64,000 nucleotides of DNA from Methylobacillus methanolivorans (GTDB lineage Bacteria; Pseudomonadota; Gammaproteobacteria; Burkholderiales; Methylophilaceae), in assembly GCF_020531845.1 (NCBI RefSeq), contig NZ_JAJAVF010000001.1, forward strand, positions 212,964 through 276,963, given 5' to 3'. The notes under the pieces were generated by a model. It worked only from the letters and a program-made list of their open reading frames with translations, did not search any database and was not told the origin of the DNA. This document shows positions 1 to 7,309 of this stretch, one piece after another; the stretch's first letter is position 1; every line of letters begins with the position of its first letter. The translations under genes and the position numbers were made by a program.

Positions 1-2
1 TG

Positions 3-1394
3 ATCGATGAAGGCGTATTGCGACCCGGCGACAAGATATTCTCAGTGCGGCAAGCCAGCCAGAAATACGGACTAAGCATCAGCACAGTATTGCGCGGCTA
101 TCTTCTACTGGAGCAGGAAGGCATCATCAGCAGCCACCCACAATCTGGCTACTACGTCACACCGCGCAAACGCTTGCAGCAACGCAACACCTCGCCGCTA
201 TCCAAAGACATCAACCTGTCAGAAGTTGATGCCAGCAAGCTGGTGCTCACAACACTGAAGTCTATCCGCGAATTTGGCACGGTACCATTGGGCTCACCGT
301 TTCCCGATCCACAACTATTCCCGCTCAAAAAGATTCACCAGTACGAAAAAGCCCTCACCGACGATGAAGGGGAATGGGGCATTTTGAGTGACCTGCCACC
401 AGGCAACGAAATGCTGCGCCAGCAGATTGCCCGCCGCTACCTTGCCAACGACATGGATGTTTCACCGGATGACATCGTCATCACACATGGTGCCACCGAG
501 GCCATCACGCTCTGCCTGCAAGCCGTCGCCAAGGCTGGCGACATCATCGCACTGGAGGCTCCTGGCTACTATGCTTTGGCGCATACAGTAGAGCGATTGG
601 GCATGAAGGTCGCCGAACTGCGCACTGACCCAGAATCCGGCATTGACCTGGATGCATTACGCGCCACCACGGATAATGTGCGTATTGCCGCCGTGGTACT
701 CACTACCAATTTCCAGAACCCTTTGGGGTTTGTCATGCCAGATGCAAAGAAACAAGCATTAGTGGAATTTCTGGAAGAGCAACAGATTCCATTGATCGAG
801 GATGATGTTTACGGCGAGCTGTACTTCAGTGAAACAGCACCCAAGCCTGCCAAGGCCTTTGACCGTTCTGGCCTGGTGCTACATTGCTCATCATTCTCCA
901 AGTCATTGGCACCGGGTTATCGCGTAGGCTGGACCAGCGCCGGGCGCTATCGGCAGGAAGTGGAGCGCCTGATGTTCCTCAATAGCCTCTCGCTACCGTC
1001 CGCCCCGCAAATCGCGATTGCCAAGTTCATGCAACGCGACAGCTTTGAGCAACATCTCAAACAATTGCGTCATACCCTACGTTCGCAATATGTGCTGATC
1101 CGTAATGTGATTACAGAAAGCTTTCCCGCAGGCACCCAGCTTTCCGAACCAAAAGGCGGCTACGTGATCTGGGTCAAACTACCGGCACAACTGGATGCCC
1201 TGGCGCTTTACCGCTTAGCGATCGACAATGGCATTACCGTGGCACCGGGCACCATCTTTTCCCGCAAGAAAGATCTCACCCACTATATCCGCTTGAATTT
1301 CAGCCACCTCTGGACCTTGGCTATTGAGCAGGCAGTACGCGACGTGGGCGCCTTGGCACACGACATGCTGGCGTCGCATGCTCCACAGGGTTAA
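3..1394 (+). CDS. MocR-type GntR/aminotransferase-fold regulator (5' end cut off)
   Basis: This is a transcriptional regulator of the MocR (PdxR-like) subfamily of GntR: an N-terminal winged helix-turn-helix fused to a fold-type-I, PLP-dependent aminotransferase-like domain. The reading frame is open to the window edge (I-D-E-G-V-L-R-P-G-D), so roughly the first 20-30 residues lie outside; the apparent TTG start at 18 is not the real start. Recognisable parts are the wHTH (S-V-R-Q-A-S ... S-I-S-T-V, then a wing ending near Y-V-T-P-R), and in the large domain the PLP-binding stretch S-S-F-S-K-S-L-A-P-G-Y-R containing the candidate Schiff-base lysine. Such proteins usually sense PLP or amino-acid derivatives, but the target here cannot be told. 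It converges on the ybdD/cstA pair. Confidence 0.85.
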   Translation: MDEGVLRPGDKIFSVRQASQKYGLSISTVLRGYLLLEQEGIISSHPQSGYYVTPRKRLQQRNTSPLSKDINLSEVDASKLVLTTLKSIREFGTVPLGSPFPDPQLFPLKKIHQYEKALTDDEGEWGILSDLPPGNEMLRQQIARRYLANDMDVSPDDIVITHGATEAITLCLQAVAKAGDIIALEAPGYYALAHTVERLGMKVAELRTDPESGIDLDALRATTDNVRIAAVVLTTNFQNPLGFVMPDAKKQALVEFLEEQQIPLIEDDVYGELYFSETAPKPAKAFDRSGLVLHCSSFSKSLAPGYRVGWTSAGRYRQEVERLMFLNSLSLPSAPQIAIAKFMQRDSFEQHLKQLRHTLRSQYVLIRNVITESFPAGTQLSEPKGGYVIWVKLPAQLDALALYRLAIDNGITVAPGTIFSRKKDLTHYIRLNFSHLWTLAIEQAVRDVGALAHDMLASHAPQG

Positions 1395-1407
1395 CACCAG
1401 TCCATCA

Positions 1408-1611
1408 TCAACAGCAACGCTTCACACCATCCCACTTCTGCTGCTGCCATTGCTTGAAGAACGCTTCTCGTGTCAGCGGAGGTTCCTGGTGTTGGTGCTT
1501 TTCCTGGTGGCTGCGATATAACGCCAGATAGCGCTCGTAAGCATCGTCACCAGATACCTGGCGCAAAAAGCGCCAGGTACGGTCAAGGCATCGTTTGGCG
1601 GCCTGCCACAT
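1408..1611 (-). CDS. YbdD/YjiX-family small protein (DUF466)
   Basis: A 67-residue protein, rich in basic and aromatic residues, with the Y-x-R-Y-L-x-L-Y-R core of the YbdD/YjiX family; function is not established. Its ATG overlaps the cstA stop codon by one base (TAATG), which implies translational coupling. Members of this family almost always sit directly downstream of cstA/btsT-type pyruvate or peptide transporters, as here, and the tight overlap supports the call more than the short sequence does. Confidence 0.8.
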   Translation of the reverse strand: MWQAAKRCLDRTWRFLRQVSGDDAYERYLALYRSHQEKHQHQEPPLTREAFFKQWQQQKWDGVKRCC

Positions 1612-3680
1612 TAGTCACGCACCCAGGCAGTATCAAGCTTGGTCTGCATATGGTCAGCCTCTACCGAGGGCAAGACAGGCTTGCCGCTCAAACTGCGGTA
1701 GCTGACGCGCAGCATGTCGAGAATCACTATCCACAATACCGCCACGAAAAATAGCGTCAATACTGCATCCAACTGCTGGTTGAAGATAAGTTGCGGCGCC
1801 ACGGCAGCCTTCTCGGGCGGCAACACCCCGGCAGCAAGCTTGGCCGACATGTCATTGGCCGCCGCAATAAAGCCTACCCGCACATCTGCACTGGTAATCT
1901 TTTCCCAGGCGGCAGTCGTCGTCACGACCACTAGCCAACTTAACGGTAGCCCGGTTACCCAGGCATACCTAAGCTTGCCTGACTTGATCAAGATGCCAGT
2001 CCCTACTGATAGCGCAATGGCGGCCAGCATCTGGTTGGAAATACCGAACAAGGGCCAGAGAATATTGACGCCACCATTAGGGTCGATCACGCCGATATAG
2101 AGAAAATAGCCCCAACCTGCGACGACAATTGCGCTGGTAAACAGCACCGAGGGATACCATGAAGTCTGCCCCAGCTTGGGCCAGAAATTGCCCAGCATAT
2201 CCTGCAACATAAAACGCCCAACGCGAGTGCCAGCATCCAACGTGGTCAAGATGAAGATCGCCTCGAACATGATGGCAAAGTGGTACCACAAGGCCAGCAG
2301 GTGCTCGCCAAAAGCGCTGCCAAAAATACTCGCCATGCCGACTGCCAGCGAAGGCGCGCCACCTGTACGCGCAAACAAGGTAGATTCACCCATCTGCCGC
2401 GCCAACGTTTCCATCTGTTCCACCGTGACAGGAAAACCCCAACTGGAAATGGTCGCCACAGCATCAGCCGCCTCTTTGCCCACCAGCCCGGCAGGACTGT
2501 TGATGGCAAAGAATACGCCAGGCTCCAGCACGGTAGCCGCGATCATTGCCATGATGGCCACGAATGATTCCAGCAACATGGCGCCATAACCTATCATGCG
2601 GATATCGGACTCATTGGCGATCAGCTTGGGTGTAGTGCCTGAAGCGATCAGGGCATGAAAACCCGAGACAGCCCCACAGGCAATGGTAATGAAAACGAAC
2701 GGAAATAACGTGCCGCCAAAGATAGGGCCAGTACCGTCAATAAACTGGGTCAATGCCGGCATCTTGACTTCGGGTTGCAGCAGGATGATCGCCACAGCCA
2801 GCAGGAAGATGGTGCCCAGCTTCATGAACGTAGAGAGGTAATCACGCGGCGCCAATAGCAACCATACCGGCAGAATAGCAGCCGCAAAACCATAAGCAAT
2901 CACCCACCAGGCCAGTGTCAGTCCATCATGATCAAACAGGCCGCGCAGGAAGGGATGATGGTCGATATAGCCGCCACCGAACACCGACAACAACAGCAAG
3001 ACAACACCAATGATGGATGCCTCCAACACACGACCCGGCCTGATCAAGCGCATGTAAATACCGACAATCATGGCGATCGGTATAGTGGCCGCCACAGTGG
3101 AAGTTGCCCACGGGCTGTGCTTCATGGCGTTGACCACCACCAACCCAAGCACCGCGATGAGAATCACCATGATGGTGAACGTCCCCACCAGCGCGGCAAA
3201 ACCACCTATCGGCCCCAGCTCCTCACGCGCCATCTGGCCAAGACTGCGCCCATTACGACGTGTCGAGAGAAACAAGGTGACCATGTCCTGCACCGCACCA
3301 CCGAGCACGGCGCCCACCAATATCCACAAAGTACCGGGCAAGTAACCAAACTGTGCCGCCAGGGTTGGTCCAACCAATGGCCCGGGGCCTGCAATCGCAG
3401 CAAAATGGTGACCAAACACCACCCACTTGTTAGTGGGCACATAATCACGACCATTATCCAACCGTTCGGCAGGCGTTGCCCGCGTCGCATCCACCACCAA
3501 CACCTTGGCGGCAATCCAGGCTGCATAGAAGCGATAGGCGATTGCAAATACACAGACTGCTGCTGCCACGAACCATAGCGCATTAATGCTTTCACCGCGA
3601 TGCAGGGCAATGCCACCCACTGCGCTAGCCCCAATAATGGCGATCAAGAACCAGATCAGGTACTGCAAGGTTTTATTCAT
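1611..3680 (-). CDS. cstA: Carbon starvation protein A family transporter
   Basis: A 689-residue polytopic inner-membrane protein of the CstA/BtsT family. Enteric members import pyruvate, and peptide uptake has also been proposed. Many hydrophobic segments run through the whole chain. The family block near residues 75-170 is recognisable (R-D-Y-V-P-T-N-K-W-V-V-F-G-H-H-F-A then A-I-A-G-P-G-P-L-V-G-P). Length matches full-size CstA. The gene is followed with a one-base overlap by ybdD and diverges from the small secreted protein gene at 3808. The substrate in this organism is not evident. Confidence 0.93.
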   Translation of the reverse strand: MNKTLQYLIWFLIAIIGASAVGGIALHRGESINALWFVAAAVCVFAIAYRFYAAWIAAKVLVVDATRATPAERLDNGRDYVPTNKWVVFGHHFAAIAGPGPLVGPTLAAQFGYLPGTLWILVGAVLGGAVQDMVTLFLSTRRNGRSLGQMAREELGPIGGFAALVGTFTIMVILIAVLGLVVVNAMKHSPWATSTVAATIPIAMIVGIYMRLIRPGRVLEASIIGVVLLLLSVFGGGYIDHHPFLRGLFDHDGLTLAWWVIAYGFAAAILPVWLLLAPRDYLSTFMKLGTIFLLAVAIILLQPEVKMPALTQFIDGTGPIFGGTLFPFVFITIACGAVSGFHALIASGTTPKLIANESDIRMIGYGAMLLESFVAIMAMIAATVLEPGVFFAINSPAGLVGKEAADAVATISSWGFPVTVEQMETLARQMGESTLFARTGGAPSLAVGMASIFGSAFGEHLLALWYHFAIMFEAIFILTTLDAGTRVGRFMLQDMLGNFWPKLGQTSWYPSVLFTSAIVVAGWGYFLYIGVIDPNGGVNILWPLFGISNQMLAAIALSVGTGILIKSGKLRYAWVTGLPLSWLVVVTTTAAWEKITSADVRVGFIAAANDMSAKLAAGVLPPEKAAVAPQLIFNQQLDAVLTLFFVAVLWIVILDMLRVSYRSLSGKPVLPSVEADHMQTKLDTAWVRD

Positions 3681-3807
3681 TTAGGTTTATGATGTGATGG
3701 AAATTAATGACCAGCAGTATAAAACCAAACCTGCAGACTGCGTAATCTGCCCGGAACGGATATTGCTAGTCTATTGGCTCCTATACCAACAATCTTGAGA
3801 GATAAGC

Positions 3808-4116
3808 ATGAAATTAACCTGTGTGAGCTTTTTGGCACTGCTGGCATTGCATTTGCCAGCCATTGCGGCACCGGAAGAAGCGCCACCGATTGAAACCACG
3901 ACGGCGAGCGGGGACAAAATCCTGCTGCATCCGAATGGTAAGTGGGAATATGTCGACAAGGTGAAAAAAGCTGAAGCCGACAAGATTGCCAAGCAATACC
4001 CAGAAAATCAGGGCTGCCCTCCCGGCACACAAGGTGGCGTCTTTGGCATCGGGCGCTGTATTGCACCTGGAGACAAGGACTTCAATCGCGGCTCCATCAG
4101 CGGCAAGGGCCGGTAA
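3808..4116 (+). CDS. Small secreted protein with GDKDFNRGS C-terminus (paralogue 1)
   Basis: A 102-residue protein of unknown function. Residues 1-20 form a clear Sec signal peptide (M-K-L then a hydrophobic core ending A-I-A-A). The mature part has a short motif T-A-S-G-D-K-I-L-L-H-P-N-G-K-W-E-Y, resembling small secreted domains with a G-x-W-x-Y strand (compare DUF3157-like proteins), then a lysine-rich linker. It ends in a two-cysteine block G-C-P-P-G-T-Q-G-G ... R-C-I followed by P-G-D-K-D-F-N-R-G-S-I-S-G-K-G-R. A close paralogue lies at 27706 in this window. AGAG upstream of the ATG can serve as a weak Shine-Dalgarno sequence. Periplasmic location is inferred. Confidence 0.75.
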   Translation: MKLTCVSFLALLALHLPAIAAPEEAPPIETTTASGDKILLHPNGKWEYVDKVKKAEADKIAKQYPENQGCPPGTQGGVFGIGRCIAPGDKDFNRGSISGKGR

Positions 4117-4125
4117 ATCCTGTAA

Positions 4126-4153
4126 CAGGGTAGCCCATTTGGCGACTACCCTG
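4126..4153 (+). terminator. Hairpin after small secreted protein gene
   Basis: CAGGGTAG and CTACCCTG form an 8-bp perfect stem around a 12-nt loop just after the stop codon. No run of T follows, so an intrinsic terminator is only a possibility; it may instead protect the 3' end of the mRNA. Confidence 0.4.
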
Positions 4154-4172
4154 CTTACCCCAACCTTGCCCA

Positions 4173-5990
4173 GTGCGGTATGCTAGACATCCCGTGCAAG
4201 CCAAAGCGAGGTTCATCCTGCAATCCCCAAGCCGTCCTTTACGATTATTCAGTGAACTGTGGCCGTTATTACGGCCTTACCGCTGGCAAATCCTGCTCGC
4301 ATTCTGTTTGCTCAGCCTGGCCTCTGCCATTTTGCTGCTGGTGCCATGGGCGTTTCGCGATCTGATCGACCAAGGGTTTCGCACGGACTCTGCTACTTCG
4401 CAAAGCATGCAGGATATCAACCGGCATTTTATTTTCATTTGCGGCCTGGTGATTGTCTGGGCCTTGATCGTGGCATGCCGCTATTTCATCGTGTCATGGA
4501 TAGGCGAGCGAGTCACTGCTGATCTGCGTACCCTGGTCTATCAACGGGTACTCATGCAATCGCCCCAGTTTTTTGAAACCTTGCAAACCGGCGAGGTACT
4601 CTCACGCTTAAGTGCAGATACAACACTGATCCAGACCGTAGTTGGCAGCTCGATTTCCCTGGGTTTACGCAGCTTGTTCCAATTTATCGGCGGCATGATC
4701 ATGCTCGCGATCACAAGTTGGTATTTGTTCAGCCTGAACCTCGGGCTGATGTTGTTACTGACACTGCCTATACTGCTGATTGGCCGCTCGGTAAGAAAGC
4801 TTTCGCGTGAATCACAAGATCGCATTGCCGACAGCTCGGCCATGGCCGGGGAAATCCTCAATGCCATACCAACCGTGCAAGCCTTCACCCAAGAGGCTCG
4901 TGAAAACCAGCGGTTCCACTACAGTGTGGAAACCAGCTTTCACGCTGCCATTCGCCGCATTCGCGTGCGTGCATTCCTGGCGGCCTTTGTCATTGCAGGC
5001 ATCAGTGCGGCCATTATTTTTGTCTTGTGGCTGGGAGCACACCAAGTCACGCAAGGCGAGCTCTCGGGCGGCGAGTTGGCATCCTTCATCCTCTATGCCG
5101 CCTTGGTGGCCAGCAGCGTCAGCACCATCGCCGAGGTTTGGGGTGACATTATGCGCGCAGCTGGTGCTACCGAACGCTTGTTAGAGCTGCTCAACAGCGA
5201 ACCTGCTATTCACAACCCATCCGTGCCAATTGCATTGCCAACCCCTAGCACGGCAAGCATCAGGCTGGAAAAAGTAAGCTTTTACTATCCATCAAAACCT
5301 GACCAGGCAGCGCTTGATCAAATCTCCCTTGAAGTCAATGCGGGCGAAACCGTGGCCCTGATCGGGCCATCGGGTGCAGGCAAAACCACCTTATTCCAGC
5401 TTTTGCTGCGCTTCTACGATATTCATGAGGGCACCATCACCATCAATGGTCAGGACATCCGCAGCCTCTCGCTCAGCACACTGAGAAGCATGATCGCCAT
5501 CGTACCGCAGGATCCGGTGATCTTTTCTGCCAATGCACTGGAAAACATTCGCTACGGCAGACCGGATGCCAGCGACGAGGAAATCAAGCGTGCAGCTCAG
5601 GCGGCACAAGCGCATACATTCATTGAGCACCTACCACAGGGTTACAACACTTTCCTGGGAGAACGTGGCACCCGGCTCTCCGGCGGGCAGCGCCAACGCA
5701 TTGCGATTGCACGCGCCATTCTCAAAAACGCACCTATCCTATTGCTGGACGAAGCCACCAGCGCTCTGGATGCTGAATCTGAAAATTTGGTGCAACAGGG
5801 GCTGGATATTGCGATGCAAGGACGTACCACACTGATTATTGCGCACCGCCTTGCCACGATTCAGAACGCAGATCGCATCGTGGTTCTGGAGCAAGGTCGC
5901 ATCATTGAAACAGGCACCCCGCACGAATTAAGGCGGCAATCCGGGCTCTATAGCCGCTTGGCGAAACTGCAACTGGATATCCAACCGTGA
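4173..5990 (+). CDS. MsbA-like ABC exporter, permease-ATPase fusion
   Basis: A 605-residue half-size ABC exporter: an N-terminal six-helix transmembrane domain (about residues 25-320) and a C-terminal nucleotide-binding domain. Walker A G-P-S-G-A-G-K-T lies near residue 398, the signature L-S-G-G-Q-R-Q-R near 501, and Walker B I-L-L-L-D-E-A-T-S-A-L-D follows. It would homodimerise in the inner membrane and export a lipid or drug-like substrate; the cargo is not deducible. The first start is GTG at 4173, with a second in-frame GTG at 4194 that would shorten the N-terminus by seven residues; neither has a strong Shine-Dalgarno sequence. It appears monocistronic. Confidence 0.88.
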   Translation: MRYARHPVQAKARFILQSPSRPLRLFSELWPLLRPYRWQILLAFCLLSLASAILLLVPWAFRDLIDQGFRTDSATSQSMQDINRHFIFICGLVIVWALIVACRYFIVSWIGERVTADLRTLVYQRVLMQSPQFFETLQTGEVLSRLSADTTLIQTVVGSSISLGLRSLFQFIGGMIMLAITSWYLFSLNLGLMLLLTLPILLIGRSVRKLSRESQDRIADSSAMAGEILNAIPTVQAFTQEARENQRFHYSVETSFHAAIRRIRVRAFLAAFVIAGISAAIIFVLWLGAHQVTQGELSGGELASFILYAALVASSVSTIAEVWGDIMRAAGATERLLELLNSEPAIHNPSVPIALPTPSTASIRLEKVSFYYPSKPDQAALDQISLEVNAGETVALIGPSGAGKTTLFQLLLRFYDIHEGTITINGQDIRSLSLSTLRSMIAIVPQDPVIFSANALENIRYGRPDASDEEIKRAAQAAQAHTFIEHLPQGYNTFLGERGTRLSGGQRQRIAIARAILKNAPILLLDEATSALDAESENLVQQGLDIAMQGRTTLIIAHRLATIQNADRIVVLEQGRIIETGTPHELRRQSGLYSRLAKLQLDIQP

Positions 5991-6025
5991 GCGTGCACCA
6001 TAATAAATCACCCCACCTACACAAA

Positions 6026-6042
6026 TGCACCACAACCGTGCA
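6026..6042. promoter_or_regulatory. NtrC-like binding site upstream of nirC
   Basis: TGCACCACAACCGTGCA matches the enteric NtrC dyad TGCACYRNNNYGGTGCA at all but one defined position (CGTGC for GGTGC). It lies about 217 bp upstream of the sigma-54 -24 element, far but workable for an enhancer. The identity of the binding protein is inferred. Confidence 0.55.
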
Positions 6043-6257
6043 AATAACCTAGCAGCTCCCTCACCTTAAGCTCACGGCGGCAAACCCAGGGCGGACTCAT
6101 ATGCCACCACGCGCATCCCGCCTTTGTTATTACTAGATATCTCACGATTCACGCCACGATATCGCCGCAACCGCCTGTCTCCCGTATCAATCAATCTGCA
6201 TGATCCAAAGCGTGCATGGGATGCTGCCATCACCGGCATTGTGTCAGTGCTAAACCC

Positions 6258-6273
6258 CGGCACATTTTTTGCT
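6258..6273 (+). promoter_or_regulatory. Sigma-54 (-24/-12) promoter of nirC
   Basis: CGGCACATTTTTTGCT fits the RpoN consensus TGGCACGNNNNTTGCW. GG is at 6259-6260 and GC at 6271-6272, with the required 12-nt offset. Transcription would begin near 6284, some 160 nt ahead of the nirC start codon, leaving a structured leader. Confidence 0.75.
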
Positions 6274-6283
6274 GGCTTTGATA

Positions 6284-6425
6284 CTGGATGTACTGCATGA
6301 GATAGCGCCAACGGGGGCGCTGATCATGCGAATGTAGCGCAACACTCCACAAAAAATCACGATAGGACAACGGCGTCCACTTCAGGTGTTCCTTACCAGG
6401 GATATCAGGAGTGGACGCTTTTTTA
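6284..6425 (+). promoter_or_regulatory. ANTAR-type antitermination leader of nirC
   Basis: P1 at 6304-6321 is AGCGCC, hexaloop AACGGG, GGCGCT. P2 at 6365-6378 is GGAC, hexaloop AACGGC, GTCC. Both loops have A at position 1 and G at position 4, the signature recognised by ANTAR-domain antiterminators. The 3' half of P2 (GGCGTCC) is also the start of the terminator stem, so P2 and the terminator exclude each other. A third small hairpin at 6327-6341 has a 7-nt loop. The likely ligand-responsive protein is the NasR-like product encoded at 9162. Confidence 0.75.
6373..6425 (+). terminator. Conditional intrinsic terminator in nirC leader
   Basis: GCGTCCAC (6373-6380) pairs with GTGGACGC (6411-6418), with a 30-nt imperfectly paired apex, followed by a T-rich tract (6419-6430). 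It sits just before the nirC ribosome binding site and would stop transcription unless P2 is stabilised. Confidence 0.8.
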
Positions 6426-6444
6426 TTTTTAACGAGGTGTACTT

Positions 6445-7257
6445 ATGGCTTATCTACTACCATCAGAGTTCGTGACCAAAATGGTCGATGCCGGCGAATC
6501 CAAAATCTTCATGTCCACCCGGGACACCATCATCCGCGCTTATATGGCAGGTGCCATCCTGGCCTTGGCTGCCGTATTTGCTGTCACAGCATCGGTGCAA
6601 ACTGGCTACCCGTTGATCGGTGCCATACTGTTTCCTGTCGGGTTTGTCATGCTTTACCTGCTGGGTTTCGATTTGCTCACCGGCGTTTTCGTTCTCACGC
6701 CACTGGCCTTGATCGACAAACGCCCTGGCGTCACCGTCAAAGGCATTTTACGCAACTGGGGGCTGGTATTTGTCGGCAATTTCCTCGGGGCATTTACCGT
6801 TGCAGTGTTCATGTCCATCGTCTTTACCTTTGGCTTTGCAACAGAACCGGACAAGATTGGCACCATCATCGCCGGCATCGGTGAAAAACGGACACTGGGC
6901 TATGCCGAGTTCGGCGCGGCGGGCATGCTGACCGTCTTTATTCGTGCCGTCATGTGTAACTGGATGGTATCCACCGGTGTTGTGGGTGCCATGATTTCCA
7001 CCAGCGTTTCCGGCAAGGTAATGGCAATGTGGATGCCGATCATGGTGTTCTTTGCCATGGGTTTCGAGCACTCCATCGTCAACATGTTCCTTTTCCCTTC
7101 TGCCCTCATCATGGGAGGTAATTTCTCCATCATGGATTACCTGATCTGGAACGAATTACCTGTAGTTCTCGGCAACCTGGTCGGTGGCTTGGCCTTCACT
7201 GGGCTGACCTTGTACTCCACCCACATCAAGACAGCACCCAAGCGCAGCATGCGTTAA
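6445..7257 (+). CDS. nirC: Formate/nitrite transporter (FNT) family channel, NirC-type
   Basis: A 270-residue inner-membrane pentameric channel of the FNT family. Context within a nitrate assimilation regulon points to nitrite uptake or release rather than formate. Six hydrophobic segments are visible; the central conserved His lies in G-F-E-H-S-I-V-N-M-F (His209, the same position as in FocA). GAGG seven bases before the ATG sets the start. It has its own sigma-54 promoter and antitermination leader, so it is not simply an appendage of the nas operon. The PP2C-kinase gene follows after 52 bp. Confidence 0.88.
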   Translation: MAYLLPSEFVTKMVDAGESKIFMSTRDTIIRAYMAGAILALAAVFAVTASVQTGYPLIGAILFPVGFVMLYLLGFDLLTGVFVLTPLALIDKRPGVTVKGILRNWGLVFVGNFLGAFTVAVFMSIVFTFGFATEPDKIGTIIAGIGEKRTLGYAEFGAAGMLTVFIRAVMCNWMVSTGVVGAMISTSVSGKVMAMWMPIMVFFAMGFEHSIVNMFLFPSALIMGGNFSIMDYLIWNELPVVLGNLVGGLAFTGLTLYSTHIKTAPKRSMR

Positions 7258-7265
7258 TTGTTCAC

Positions 7266-7298
7266 GGGGCGATGACTAGACATCGACGTCGTCGCCCC
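7266..7298 (+). repeat. Strong hairpin between nirC and the kinase gene
   Basis: GGGGCGATGAC and GTCGTCGCCCC form an 11-bp stem (one G-T pair) with an 11-nt loop. It ends only 11 nt before the kinase start codon, which has no clear Shine-Dalgarno sequence. It could end the nirC transcript partially or reduce translation of the next gene; no T tract follows. Confidence 0.55.
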
Positions 7299-7309
7299 GG
7301 CACAGCAAT

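Larger units (their letters stand above)
5991..6444. other. 454-bp regulatory region upstream of nirC
   Basis: No credible gene lies here. The stretch contains an NtrC-like dyad near 6026, a sigma-54 promoter at 6258, and a transcribed leader with two hexaloop hairpins and an intrinsic terminator directly before nirC. The part between 6045 and 6255 shows nothing else recognisable, apart from a loose GCATG...GTGC half-site pair near 6205-6220. Confidence 0.7.

Noticed and set aside
6072..6311. 79-codon minus-strand open frame upstream of nirC
   Set aside because: It overlaps the sigma-54 promoter and leader start, has no ribosome binding site and shows no recognisable protein pattern.
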